64,000 bases of DNA from contig JAHDVF020000010.1 of the NCBI GenBank assembly GCA_022606425.2, positions 2,356,001 through 2,420,000 on the forward strand, read 5' to 3'. Under the pieces are notes generated by a model. That model had not been told where the DNA came from. It ran no database searches and saw only the letters and a list, made by a program, of their open reading frames with translations. The position numbers and the translations under genes are program-made. The stretch is from Lepidostoma basale. Its lineage: Eukaryota; Arthropoda; Insecta; Trichoptera; Lepidostomatidae. Below are positions 39,771-50,195 of this stretch, in pieces. Positions within the stretch are counted from its first letter, which is position 1. Every line of letters begins with the position of its first letter.

Positions 39771-39950
39771 TATTTTAACGGTTTAAAAATTAAAAAAACT
39801 TTGTTATAAATATCACAATCGATTATATTTTCTCGTGACAGCTGTTTCACTAATCGATGTTAGCATCGTCGGGTCTTCCAGTCGACTCTTTATTTTTAAA
39901 CAGTTAATAATGTTGAAATATCAAAGTTTTTCCGCCAAAACAATGTATTA
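39771..39950 (-). ncRNA. HH2 fragment with hammerhead-like fold
   Basis: Minus fold at 39833-39874: CCGACGA (U4 changed), T, GCTAACATCGATTAGT, GAAAC, ACAGCTGT palindrome, C. Right border TTTTTCCGCCAAAACAATGT as in other HH2 copies. Confidence 0.5.
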
Positions 39951-39954
39951 TCTA

Positions 39955-40100
39955 ATTATATTTTAGGTAGAATGAGATGTTTCGCCCTTCTAAGGCATTA
40001 TCATACATTTGATAATGCCTTAAATGAGCGGAACATGTCATTCCATCTTAAATATTTAAAAAAAACTCCTAGAAGGCAGACGTTTTCATTCAAACTATTT
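39955..40100. repeat. HH1 foldback element
   Basis: GAGATGTTTCGCCCTTCTAA, GGCATTATCATACATTTGAT, AATGCCTTAAATGAGCGGAA and ACATGTCATTCC, with arm end AGAAGGCAGACGTTTTCATT. Two folds with mutated stem II. The stretch 40101-40550 after it is unassigned. Confidence 0.55.
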
Positions 40101-40550
40101 ATTTACATAACTGCACATTTTTTTAACATTTCTTAGTAACAGGATTGGAACCATTTGGTAAATTGTTTTAAATCAATAAAGCTAAAGAGAAGATATAATT
40201 TTGCAACTTCTCTAAGATATACGTATGAGAAAAAAGAGCATTATATTTTTGAATACCATCACGGAGGAATTGAAGTTGCTTTGTTTTTGCAATATGTATT
40301 TTATTGTAAAATATTCAACATTGTTTTTTTAAATATTCAACAACGCCTTTTATATTTACCGAAATCGGTTTTGTTTTTTATTATATAATTTTGTACATTT
40401 CAGACGTTTTTAAATTCGGCTTATTTTAATCCGGTCAGAAAGAGATAAGATTTAAATTTTCTAAAAGTTAGGTGAAGATAAGAAATATGTTTAATAATTC
40501 AATTAGTTTAACAAAGATCTGCATTGCTTAAATGACTACAAAATAATAAT

Positions 40551-40890
40551 ATCTAATTCCTAGGTTCTTAAAGTGGGCGATAACGCCCCCTTGTGGGCCT
40601 TTAAGACTTTCAGGGGGGCAGTAGAAGACCCAGCAAAAATAGAGAGCGTGGGCAGATAAAAAAATATAGTCTAAAAAGCAAAAAAAACACGCTACTCACG
40701 TAGGTACTAATAAAGCAAATTAAACTTAAATATTTTTTTCAGATACATAAAAGATTTAATAATATTTTTAAATTCAAATGTGTGTTACTAAATATTTGGA
40801 ATAACTTTTATGGGAGGGGGGCGTTGAACTTTTATTTTTCTTGTAAAGGGGCGGTGGCCCAGAAAAGATTGGAAACCTTTGATCTAATTC
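40551..40890. mobile_element. hAT-like MITE with 8-9 bp target duplication
   Basis: Imperfect terminal inverted repeats: TAGGTTCTTAAAGTGGGCGA on the left and, in reverse, AAAGGTTTCCAATCTTTTCT on the right. The direct repeat ATCTAATTC flanks it (40551-40559 and 40882-40890). GC-rich ends (AACGCCCCCTTGTGGGCC) and AT-rich middle are typical. No transposase. Confidence 0.75.
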
Positions 40891-41270
40891 AATATATTTA
40901 TCATTTACCAAGTACATGGTTTCAATATATCCCAAATGGGGTAATTCTTTCTAGGGAGGCAATATTCGCTCTCTGTATAATCCCAATAGAAAAAATACAA
41001 AATTAAGAAACATGGGGACCAAAATGCACCTTAAATTTTTTTTCGTTTGTTATATATGGTATTAACACTATTTTTAGGCTATTTGAACACTAGTTGAATA
41101 CATTTGACTTATTTTTATATATTATACGAGAGATTCTTGATCAATGCGATATTTAACATAATGGAAATGCCACTGCATATTTTTGCATTCTTATGATATG
41201 CAAACATTAAATAATTCACAATTCCTTTTTCATTACTTCTTGAGTATTTAAACTAAAAATAACTGTACTT

Positions 41271-41620
41271 AGGAAATTGAAAAACTTTGTTCAATGCACT
41301 ATTTTTTTTTTTTTTTTTTTTATGTACACAACAGGTCGTTTGGACCCAATTACTGTATACATTTTTTATTTTTTAGCTATTATATTGATTCTCGTGACAT
41401 GTGATAGGTAGCCAATCTATCGCCATTTTATTGTCACGTGAATAAAACATATTTAAAAACACCGATTTTTAAATGAGTTTTTTTATGAATCTTTCTTTGT
41501 TTTGTTTTTATTATATTTTTACACCTGAAGATGGAGGTATCCTCCGAAACATGTCGTGGTTTTTTAATATTTTTTCTTAAATAGTGGATTAAACAATATT
41601 TTCAATTTCCTAAGTATACC
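41271..41620 (+). ncRNA. HH4 element with an intact hammerhead core, split by a SINE
   Basis: Fold at 41521-41560: ACAC, CTGAAGA (41525-41531), T, GGAGG-TAT-CCTCC perfect 5-bp stem II (41533-41545), GAAAC (41546-41550), palindrome ACATGT (41549-41554), C, GTGG; stem I has three pairs. Inverted ends ACTTAGGAAATTGAAAAACT (41271) and AATTTCCTAAGTAT (41604-41617). A reversed SINE-2 fragment sits at about 41305-41450. All conserved catalytic-core bases are present. Confidence 0.65.
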
Positions 41621-42259
41621 AAATACTATGGAATTCCACAGTGTTAATGCCTTAGCGTTTATTAAGAATTAACTATCGTTATAAATTCTATCAATTAAAT
41701 TTGGAGATTGTAATCAAACTCTGTTTATCAAGCTTCAAAAGATATTTGTTCTAGAATAGAAAACAAAAATGCGTTTCATTTGAGTGGGAAATACCTTAGA
41801 TTAAAACAGATGTACCAACATGTTATTTCTTTCAAAGTTTTATCACTACAAACATCAATCATACCAACATTCCATTCTACCGCTAAGTTATTTTTTTTAT
41901 AAATTATTATTTTGACTGGTGGCGAATGGTTACATCATATTATTAATTTCATAGTAAATATTTTTACACCTGTCATAGTTAAAAATATAATGGTAGAATT
42001 ACAAATGTTTAAAATAAGATGTAACTGACGCCATCTGTGGTTGTGAGTGCCAATAATTTTCTTATCTTGGACACAAACCATTTTGAAATAGCGAAGAACC
42101 AGCACCTGTTTGATCAAATATGAATAAGTTAACTAGAAAATTCGCATTGGAAGTCTCTATCGTATGTTACGGACTTCGTTTAAAAAATGGACACCAGTTC
42201 TTTGAATAAGAGTTATTATTTATATCTGATGTATATTAATATAATACTCGTATAATATA
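41621..42259. other. AT-rich stretch, nothing recognised
   Basis: No repeat partner or gene supported. Confidence 0.4.
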
Positions 42260-42460
42260 TTCATTCGCACAGCAATATCTTCTTATATTTACATTTGACA
42301 CTCTACATACGAGTGTACATAGATTTTCCACATATACGTCTAAGGCATCTTATTTATTGTGCATTTGTTTTAATTTCTTCCTTCTTTTCCCAGTTCCATG
42401 CTTCACTTCTATATAAAAGATTCGGCCCAAGAACACCATTGTGCACTGCCATTTTAGCTA
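42260..42460 (-). mobile_element. LINE family A, internal piece beside the mariner
   Basis: Reverse of the MAVHNGVL...EMRSL region: CAGTTCCATGCTTCACTTCT, CAAGAACACCATTGTGCACT. Truncated on both sides; ends 22 bp before the mariner's TA. Confidence 0.7.
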
Positions 42461-42482
42461 TAGTATATACCTTTACGATATA

Positions 42483-43769
42483 TTAGGTCCTTACATATGA
42501 AATTGGCGTTTTGCCGTACTGGCAACTTTGATCTAAAATATCTTCTCTTTGGTTAGGAACTCCAAATTCAAATTTATACAGCTATTTACTCAAGTATTTG
42601 TGTTTCGAAAATTACAATTCATTTGTTTTTTCCTCAATTGTTTTTTTTCTTTGCGTCACTCAGTTTACAAAATGGAAAACTTGAAATATCGCGTTATTTA
42701 CGAGTACGAGTTCCACCGTGGCACCAGTGCTGCAGAAACGGCTCGAAGGATTAATGATGTGTATGGCGACGGTGCCGCAAAAGAAAACACAGTGCGTTTT
42801 TGGTTTCAACGTTTTCGTTCTGGAAATTTCGACCTGCAGAACAAGCCCCGTGGACGGCCGGAAACCAAAGTTGATAATGAAGAATTGAAGGCTATTGTGG
42901 AAGCGGATCCATCGCAAACCACGTCCGAGTTAGCTGCAGGCTGCGATGTTAGTGATAAAACTGTTTCAATCCACTTGAAGCAAATTGGGAAGGTGAAAAA
43001 GCTTGAAAGGTGGGTACCTCACGAATTGAGTGAAGCAAATCAACAAACGCGCGTTGACTACTGCGTTGCATTACTCAACCGGCACAATAATGAAGGGATT
43101 TTGAATCGAATCATTACCTGTGATGAAAAGTGGATCCTGTATGATAATCGGAAGCGCTCATCGCAATGGCTGAACCCTACCGAACCAGCCAAACCATGCC
43201 CCAAGCGAAAATTGACTCCAAAAATGTTACTTGTGAGCGTTTGGTGGACTAGTGCTGGTGTCGTTCACTACAGCTTTCTTAAATCTGGCCAGACGATTAC
43301 GGCAGAGGTCTATTGTCAGCAACTGCAAACCATGATGGAAAAGCTAGCTGCTAAACAACCGAGGTTGGTTAATCGCTCTAGGCCACTGCTGCTTCATGAT
43401 AACGCTAGACCACACACTGCACAACAGACGGCTACCAAATTAGAAGAGCTTCAATTGGAATGTCTAAGACATCCACCGTACTCTCTGGACCTTGCCCCAA
43501 CAGATTACTATTTTTTTCGAAATTTGGATAACTTCTTGCAAGGGAAAAAATTCAACTCCGATGGGGCAGTCCAAACCGACTTCAAAGATTTTATTGATTC
43601 TCGTCCGAATGGTTTTTTTAGTAAAGGGATCGATGAACTACCTATGAGATGGCAAAAGTGCATAGATAGCAATGGTACATACTTTGATTAAATAAATATA
43701 TTATATTTAAAAAAAATCAACTTTTTGTTCCTCCCATACAAAACGTCAATTTCGTATGTAAGGATCTAA
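42483..43769 (+). mobile_element. Intact mariner-family transposon, 1287 bp
   Basis: Terminal inverted repeats match at 28 of 31 positions: TTAGGTCCTTACATATGAAA on the left and TTAGATCCTTACATACGAAA read inward from the right. Flanked by the expected TA duplication (42481-42482 and 43770-43771). The only element in the window with an uninterrupted protein. An 11-bp repeat ATAGTATATAC also stands on both sides (near 42461 and 43773), possibly chance in AT-rich DNA. Confidence 0.95.
42672..43691 (+). CDS. Mariner transposase, 339 aa
   Basis: Start chosen at MENLKYRVIYEYEFHRG; an in-frame upstream ATG at 42549 would add 41 residues unlike any transposase. Residues 1-110 form the two helix-turn-helix DNA-binding region (YGDGAAKENTVRFWFQRFRS, then GRP linker). 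WVPHEL is present. The D,D34D catalytic triad is complete: TCDEKWILYDN, LLHDNARPHTA and LAPTDYYFF, with 34 residues between the last two Asp. YSLDLAP has Leu where most members have Pro (YSPDLAP), the one unusual change seen near the active site. Length and frame are normal, so the enzyme may be functional. The sequence is closest in style to cecropia-type mariners, which is a judgement by eye. Confidence 0.95.
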   Translation: MENLKYRVIYEYEFHRGTSAAETARRINDVYGDGAAKENTVRFWFQRFRSGNFDLQNKPRGRPETKVDNEELKAIVEADPSQTTSELAAGCDVSDKTVSIHLKQIGKVKKLERWVPHELSEANQQTRVDYCVALLNRHNNEGILNRIITCDEKWILYDNRKRSSQWLNPTEPAKPCPKRKLTPKMLLVSVWWTSAGVVHYSFLKSGQTITAEVYCQQLQTMMEKLAAKQPRLVNRSRPLLLHDNARPHTAQQTATKLEELQLECLRHPPYSLDLAPTDYYFFRNLDNFLQGKKFNSDGAVQTDFKDFIDSRPNGFFSKGIDELPMRWQKCIDSNGTYFD

Positions 43770-43817
43770 TATAATAGTATATACTCGTATATGGAATCTA
43801 AAAATTATTAAACTTTA

Positions 43818-44080
43818 TCTTCATCTTCCGGTGCCGTCAGGTCCCCCCAACATTGATCACTGCAGCAAAGGCATCTCTGTCCTACGCTTCTTGGAACAGA
43901 ATCCGACGTCCCTCTATTTTACCCATTAATATCAGTCGAAGGAGGTGTTATTTTTCTACCCTTAGCACATTGTCCAAATATGAGACCTTTCTAACCTTTG
44001 CACTCGACAACAGCTCTCTATTGGCTTTAGCTCTCTGTAGTACGTCATCATTACTGACCCTATCGGTCCATTAAACTTTA
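43818..44080 (-). mobile_element. LINE family B, 3' end
   Basis: Reverse of the family B end: TCAGGTCCCCCCAACATTGA, GTTATTTTTCTACCCTTAGC, AATATGAGACCTTTCTAACC and GACAACAGCTCTCTATTGG, closely like 48385-48700. Confidence 0.65.
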
Positions 44081-44107
44081 TACTATTCTCAACTATTAGA
44101 ACAATGT

Positions 44108-44240
44108 TCTTCTTCTTATTCAGCTCGTTCTAGCCATCCATTCCTTGGCGTTGGTGTCCTGTCTTACTTTCCATTATGTTGGATCTTGGGATATTTGCAT
44201 CCAGTCACTTCCCGCACTTTTCCAGATTTCGTATCAATGT
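44108..44240 (-). mobile_element. LINE 3'-end fragment
   Basis: Minus reading IWKSAGSDWMQISQDPT, stop, WKVRQDTNAKEWMARTS, stop. Short but LINE-like (DW...AQDR.W-type terminus). From 44241 to 44582 nothing is recognised. Confidence 0.45.
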
Positions 44241-44582
44241 TGTTGATAACGGAATAGTGTGAAACAATTGAAGTAAAAATGAAAAGATAATTTAATTAAC
44301 TTTTGTTTTACAAACACATGCATAATACATGAACTATATCGCTAAATTATTCTTCAATTATTATTTATTGAATTATGTATTTATAATGGCGGCATATCAA
44401 AGTGCTTTTTCAAGATTTATGAAGCCAAATTACTCAGTTAGCAGAAAGAGTGAATTTATTCCCAGGTTGACCCACATTATTATTTTTACGTGAACAGGGC
44501 CGGAAACCCAATGAATTTAAATAAATCGTTAATCAAACCATAATTATTTTAATTATTTAAAACAAAATTAAATTTTATCAAC

Positions 44583-44975
44583 AACAACAACAACAAACCA
44601 TCACGCCGTTTCCCGCAGTGGTAGGCTGAGAGAATGGACCGCCACACTACTCTATCCTGACATACCTCTCTAGCTTCCTCCACATTCATACAGCGAGTCA
44701 TACACGCACGTCGATTTTTCCGGCTTCTGACATGACCAACCTTTGAAATTTTATTAATTTAGTCATGCCATGCTTTCCTCGGTCTACCTCGACTCCGTAC
44801 TCCATTTACATCGTTAACGTATTCTTTTTTAACCATTCTTTCTTCACACATGCGCTCCATATTATCCGAACCAACGCAGCGATCCTTTCGTAATTTTGTT
44901 CATAATACCTTATTTCGCTCTACATTCCTTTCTAATATTGATATCAGCATTTGAGATTCTTTTGTACATCGTTAT
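44583..44975 (-). mobile_element. LINE family A2, 3' end
   Basis: AACAACAACAACAAACCATC tail and the reverse of the A2 terminus through GGTCTACCTCGACTCCGTAC to TTCCTTTCTAATATTGATAT. Confidence 0.8.
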
Positions 44976-45009
44976 CATATTAATTAATTATAATATTATC
45001 GGATATATA

Positions 45010-45208
45010 TAAAACGAATGCAAACATCTGTTTTCTACAAGTTTTATTATAATTTATCGGAATGACATGTTTCGCCTTTCGAAGACATTATCAAATGTAT
45101 TATCAAGTGCAGACATTTGATAATGCCTTAGAAATTTGAAACATTTTATTCCCATAAACTATAATAAAACTTCCAGAAAACAGACGTCTTCATTCGTATT
45201 AATTATTA
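45010..45208. ncRNA. HH1 foldback element
   Basis: Minus fold at 45064-45096 (GACATGTTTCGCCTTTCGAA, GACATTATCAAATG) and plus fold at 45113-45150 (ATTTGATAATGCCTTAGAAA). Arms end in ATGCAAACATCTGTTTTCTA and the inverse. GAAAC is retained on both arms, stem II is weakened on the plus arm. Confidence 0.55.
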
Positions 45209-45287
45209 TATTTCTTTCTTCTTAACTATTAAATGTATTATATAATGATAGAGAATGAAGAGACTTCAGTAAAATCATTTGATTATC

Positions 45288-45622
45288 TTACGTACTCCGC
45301 CAAACAAAATGGTCTCACGCAGGATGCTATCTCCTACCACAACTCCATCCAGGCACCGCTCCTCTTATTCTCAGATTTTTATAAATATAATCCCAACCCT
45401 AACTGGTCTTCCATTCCTTGACAATAATGTAAGACTTTATCATAAACCCTAAATCCCCCCTCGCCCTTTTTCGGAGGGACACTCCGGGCCATACATTTAG
45501 CCCCATCATAAAACAACTACCAAATCACATTCCAACAATGTTTCCTACAGACGTAAGAGGAATAGCCATTAGAGCTGAACCTCTGTAAGCCAGAAGATCC
45601 AAGTCCAAGTCTTAAAAAAAAT
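45288..45622 (+). mobile_element. Interspersed repeat K, copy 2
   Basis: CGTACTCCGCCAAACAAAAT, CACTCCGGGCCATACATTTA and AGATCCAAGTCCAAGTCTT tail. 5' end shorter than in copy 1. Confidence 0.65.
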
Positions 45623-45764
45623 ATGTTTAGTTTCTTTCAAATTATTTTATTTTTCATGACAGGAGTCATCAGGAGAGCGATATATTTTAAAGTATATTAT
45701 TTTTAACTCTGCAAAATTTTTAAATATGACTTTGAATGGTGTATGATGGAAGCATTATAACCTC

Positions 45765-46052
45765 ATTTTTTTATTTTTTTTATTTTTTTATTTTTTATTT
45801 TTTTTATTTTTTTTTATGTACACAACAGGTCGTTTCGACCCAATTACTGTATACATTTTTTATATATTTTTAGCTATTATATTGATTCTTGTGACATGTG
45901 ATAGGTAGCCAATCTATCGCCATTTTATTGTCACGTGAATTCTACACCAGACCAAAGACAGTGTGACAATCACACTGCCATCGCCGGGAATCGAACCCAG
46001 GACCTTCGGCATGGAAGTCAGAGATCGTAACCACTCTGCCACGAAGGTCGTC
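45765..46052 (-). mobile_element. tRNA-derived SINE-2, full-length copy
   Basis: Read on the minus strand: GACGACCTTCGTGGCAGAGT (A-box side), GGGTTCGATTCCCGGCGATG (B box), CACACTGTCTTTGGTCTGGT, ACAATAAAATGGCGATAGAT, TACAGTAATTGGGTCGAAAC and a terminal AT-rich microsatellite (AAAAAAAT units, 45765-45820 on the plus strand). Defines the family for the fragments at 23735, 27440, 30776, 35185, 41312 and 61955. Confidence 0.85.
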
Positions 46053-46557
46053 AAAAAACTTCTTGTTTATAAAACTGAATTTGTATTATATTTATATCAG
46101 TTGAATACCGTTGATCCTGGGAGCGCATACCTAAAATACCCCATCAAAGAATTACAGCATTAAGGAATAGATTATAATTTGAACTATTAATATGTGGATG
46201 AATTGAAACCTGCCCCTTAATAATAAAAGCGTGAATTTAAAAAAATGATTTTATTTTGTCTGCTTTCGCAGGTGATAAAAATTGCATTGATTGTATAAGT
46301 TTAGGTGCCAAATGTTGTTAAACCGGCACTGTTTATTTTGCATATCCATAATTACTTACACACTTTCTGAGCGGCGCAAAGACTATCTTTTCTCAACAAT
46401 ATTTGTCGACCGAGAAATAAATGTTTGAGTAATCTAAATTGCAGACTTGTGGATAAAAATGAATAGTAGATCTGCATAATTGGCAATATTTCACGAGAGC
46501 ATAGAAAAGGTAATTAATACTAAATGTAAAATTTAGATAGCGTTATTATACGTGATG
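46053..46557. other. Unassigned AT-rich stretch
   Basis: No repeat partner or gene supported. Confidence 0.4.
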
Positions 46558-47045
46558 TGTAACTAACTAACTAACTAACTAACCATCACGCCGTCTCACC
46601 GAAGGGGTAGGCAGAAAGAATGGACTTCCACACATTTCTTTCCTGACATATTTCTCTCGATTTTTCAACATTCATACATCGTGTCATGCACGCGCGTCGA
46701 TTTCTCTGACTCCTCACATGGCCGACATTCAATATTTGATTTATTTGACCATGCCACGTTTTCCTCGGTCTTCCTCTATTTCTGGTTCCATTTACATCAT
46801 TGACATATAATTTTTTTACCATTCTTTCTTCATTCATTCTTTCCATATGTCCAAACCATCGTAATGATCCTTTCATTATTTTGTTCATGACACCATCATT
46901 CGCACCGCATTCACTTCTTATATTTTCATTCGACACTCTATCATTCACAGAGTATCCACACATTCGTCTAAGAGATCTCATTTCTACTGCATTTATTCTA
47001 CTTTCATCCTTCTTTTGCCAGTTTCATGCTTCGCTTCCACACTTT
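46558..47045 (-). mobile_element. LINE family A1, well-preserved tail
   Basis: Minus frame open for 131 codons: MRSLRRMCGYSVNDRVSNEN, IRSECGANDGVMNKIMKGSL, RWFGHMERMNEERMVKKLYV, NDVNGTRNRGRPRKTWHGQI, NQILNVGHVRSQRNRRACMT and AYPFGETA, stop, then the (GTTA)4 tail. One of the two best family A copies in the window. Confidence 0.85.
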
Positions 47046-47165
47046 ATGTGTATGTTGGTGTGTATTTAATCTGTGAAATATATTGAGAGTAACTGTAAAA
47101 ACTGTGGAGAAATGTCACTTAATCCATGCGTTACAATTCTCTCATATCCCTGGTTCACGAATTCG

Positions 47166-47400
47166 TTTAGGCCATGGATCGGCAACCAGCGGTCCGCGGA
47201 CCGTATGCGGTACGCGAGGGATCTTGGTGCGGCCCGCAAGATTCTGGCTGCACGTGACGGACGATATCATAATTACTTTTTCAATTCTGAATTATCTAAA
47301 AAACAAACACTGTTTTCGGTTATCGGATTTACATTTAGATGCAATACCACGCGTCTTAAAAATGCAAGCTAATATAAAAAATGGTGGGTGATTAATTCAT
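47166..47400. mobile_element. hAT-like terminal fragment
   Basis: GGATCGGCAACCAGCGGTCC and GCGGACCGTATGCGGTACGC resemble the GC-rich ends of hAT-type non-autonomous elements (a GGTCGGCAACC-type terminus followed by CCGC.GGCCGC). No opposite terminus or target duplication found. Confidence 0.45.
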
Positions 47401-47514
47401 GAAATTTTAAATGGAAATTTTAAGTGAAATCCAGGATTCGTGTACAAGTATAAGTATACATTCACAAAAAATATTTGTAATCATTCTGGTCAATTCTTTG
47501 GCATATAGATAGGA

Positions 47515-47923
47515 GTGATATCTCCAGGCGGCTTCTAAAACAATGCGCTAATAGGCGATAGCCTTCACATTGTGTTAATAAAGTAGTTTGCTAAATGCTA
47601 AAAAATTAATCTCCATAGATGGCGTTAGTGTGTGGATTATATAGATTAATCTTAAAAAGATTAACATGTGTAATCAAATCTACACAGATGGCCAATTGAA
47701 ACTGGCATGTGAAGATAAGTATAGACTTGTAGCATATATACAACCTCCAAAAAATTTGTCTTACATGGTCATAAAGAAAATAGGTGGAATGGGGAATGTT
47801 GTAATTACATGAAGCGTGCGCTTAACCCAACCAATGATAGGTCATAAGTCCTGTAAACACGTTGATCAACCATATTCAGTTTCCAGTTTGCATCTTCGTC
47901 TCTATTGAGATACAATTAAAATT
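47515..47923. repeat. Interspersed repeat M, copy 3
   Basis: Parallel to 2740-3095 over most of its length with an extra 60-bp internal segment near 47650-47700. Ends in TCGTCTCTATTGAGATACAA. Confidence 0.7.
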
Positions 47924-47959
47924 TCTTTAATATTCAAGTTGATATTCAAGTGGACGTTT

Positions 47960-48032
47960 TATAGTTAAAGTGTGGCAGTCCATTATTTTTGCCTAACTCT
48001 TCGGAGAGACGACGGGATGGTTAGTTAGTTAT
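47960..48032 (+). mobile_element. LINE family A, terminal fragment
   Basis: AAGTGTGGCAGTCCATTATT, CTTCGGAGAGACGACGGGAT and GGTTAGTTAGTTA. From 48033 to 48384 nothing is recognised. Confidence 0.65.
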
Positions 48033-48384
48033 AAACCATATAACTTTCATGTCTAATATTGCTTTTTGAATATGCGAATTTCAATTTATCTGATACCTAG
48101 AATAGATTATCAATTCTTAGGCAGCCTCATAAAACTGAATACGCGTTCATTTTTATTGATTTTAAGGCATGTCCTAAACAAACTGGTGACTTACTAACAA
48201 TTTGGTTTTACAGTCATTTTATTATATCCCGCAGTTGTTTCAGTTCGTCGGGATCGTGATGGTATGCGATCTAGTGATGGGAACATTATAATAATTTCGA
48301 TTGAAATCGATTTTAAATGTTACATATGAGGCGAACGAAGATGATTCAGCAGTCACGCTATCCATTTGTCATACGAAAATAATA

Positions 48385-48960
48385 AATCTTCTTCTTTCGG
48401 TGCCGTGTCAGGTCCCCCCAACAAAGGCATCACTGCAACAAAGGCATCTCTGTTCTGCGCCATTTGGAACAGGTTCTGAACTCTTGTAATTTCTGTCCAC
48501 TCTTTTATGTTCCGCAGCCGGGACAGCTGCCTTCTGCCGATTCCCCTGACATCGCTCCACTTTACCCATTGATATCAGTCGAAGGAGGTGGTATTTTTCT
48601 CCCCTTAGCACATGACTCAAATATGAGACCTTTCTAATTTCCACACTCCACAACAGCTCTCTATTGGCTTTGGCTCTGTGTCTGCATTACTGAACCTATC
48701 GGTCCAAGGTGTACGGAGTATTCTGCGGTATATCCACTTCTTAAACGCCTCCAACCGGTTCATTTCATTCACTTTTAGAGTCTAGATTTCGCAGCCATAT
48801 TAGAACCGACCATATATAACAATTAATTCGAATAATTGTCGGAGTTTTAAGTTAAGATTATCGTTGCAAAAGAAGGTTCTTATTTTATTAAATGCAGTTC
48901 GTGCAATTTCAATTTTGCATTGTATTACAATGTTCGGGTCAAGCGCTTTAGTGAATAATA
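48385..48960 (-). mobile_element. LINE family B, C-terminal ORF2 fragment
   Basis: Minus reading contains MWSVEIRKVSYLSHVLRGEK, YHLLRLISMGKVERCQGNRQ and, further upstream, the reversed GCAGCCATATTAGAACCGAC region corresponding to LYGCETW. Extends about 250 bp further 5' than the other family B copies. Confidence 0.75.
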
Positions 48961-49189
48961 AATAAACAACCAAAAATCTACGTTTATCGTTTATTAAATT
49001 TGTATAACATTATTCATTTGTATAGTCCCAAAGTGTTTGGAAAATATAAAGAAAGACCAGTCGAGTAAATTTCAAAGTTTAAATCAGCTGTACATAGCGT
49101 AGCAATACAGTTGACAAAGCTAGAGAAAGTCAGGATATATTATAATAGAAGAGTGGATGTGCATACTCACTAAATAAGAGAGTATGCAT

Positions 49190-49345
49190 TTAGGTCTTTG
49201 GAGAGTATCTTGTATTCCTAAAGTCGAACCATCTCTTATGCTTTTCTGATATAACATATTATATTTTAACTGTTCTTAATAGATACCTTATACTATGATG
49301 GTTGTTTGTAATATATTTTGAGAAAATAATCGGATTTGATTATTG
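49190..49345 (+). mobile_element. Interspersed repeat H, 3' end
   Basis: GGAGAGTATCTTGTATTCCT, TTCTTAATAGATACCTTATA and GAGAAAATAATCGGATTTGA. Only the noncoding end is present. Confidence 0.6.
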
Positions 49346-49351
49346 ATAAAA

Positions 49352-49510
49352 ATGTCCGGCTTCTACAAATTTTAGTATATTATAACATATGAGAATGACA
49401 TATTTTGCCTTCCTTTATTATTATATAATCAATCACATAAGGCCCTAGCAATACGAAACTTATCACTTCCATAAAATATATCTCAAAATTGGATAAAACA
49501 GTTTTTATAA
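49352..49510. repeat. HH1 element, decayed
   Basis: ATGTCCGGCTTCTACAAATT and GAGAATGACATATTTTGCCT with inverse arm CATAAGGCCCTAGCAATACG. Both folds are ruined; recognised only by comparison. Confidence 0.45.
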
Positions 49511-49589
49511 TAAAATAATTAAAAAATTGTACGTATATTGAATAAAAATACATCATATTTGTGTGGAATTATTTATGGACATGCTTTAC

Positions 49590-49955
49590 TTGAAGTTGGC
49601 AGAAGAAAGATGAAAGTAGGGTAAATGCCGTAGAAATGAGGTCACACACACAGAATTTATGGCGGATGAATGCGTTCTTAATAAAATTAAGAAAGGGTCA
49701 CTAAGATGGTTTGAACACATGGAAAGAATGGATGAGGGAAGAATGGTTAAAAAGGTTTATACAAATAGTGTGATTGGAAAAAAAAAGTCGAGGAAGGCCA
49801 AGGAAGGCATGGCATGACCAAATTAATCAATTACTGAATAGCGACCATTTTCGAAGTAGGAACAATCGACGAGCGTGCATATCACGATGTGTGGACATAG
49901 AAAAGGCTCGAGAGTTATGTCAGGATAGAAAACGGCGTAATGTTTAGTGAGTCAT
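49590..49955 (+). mobile_element. LINE family A, internal to 3' end
   Basis: GAAGTTGGCAGAAGAAAGAT, TGGTTTGAACACATGGAAAG, AAGGAAGGCATGGCATGACC and TCAGGATAGAAAACGGCGTA. Internal deletions in the ESRINAVEMRSLRR region and before the terminus. Confidence 0.75.
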
Positions 49956-50039
49956 ATTTGTAGTTTATTGAACAAAAATGAATATAAAAATATAAACTAA
50001 ATAGGAGAATATACTAAACTGCATTAATAATATATTAAT

Positions 50040-50195
50040 TTTCACGTGAGGAGTCAGAGAAATCGACGCGCATGTGTAAATGTTGAGGAAGCGAGAGAAA
50101 TATGTCAGGAAAGAAAAGTTTGGCAGTCCATTCTTTCTGCCTACCCCTTCGGGGAGACGGCGTGATGGTAAGTTAGTTAACTAAATATAAATGTA
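50040..50195 (+). mobile_element. LINE family A, 3' end
   Basis: TTCACGTGAGGAGTCAGAGA, GTCAGGAAAGAAAAGTTTGG and the clean terminus CCCCTTCGGGGAGACGGCGT. From 50196 to 50616 nothing is recognised. Confidence 0.75.

Noticed and set aside
40155..40388. 77-codon plus-strand frame
   Set aside because: AT-driven composition (Phe, Tyr, Lys, Ile), no homology and no splice signals.
42549..42671. Upstream in-frame start of the mariner frame (MVRNSKFKF)
   Set aside because: The extra 41 residues are unlike any transposase N-terminus; they translate the element's 5' untranslated region. MENLKY at 42672 is the family start.
47073..47391. Overlapping open frames of about 100 codons on the plus strand
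   Set aside because: They run through a hAT-like GC-rich terminus; composition is not protein-like and two frames are open over the same bases, as expected in GC-rich repeat ends.
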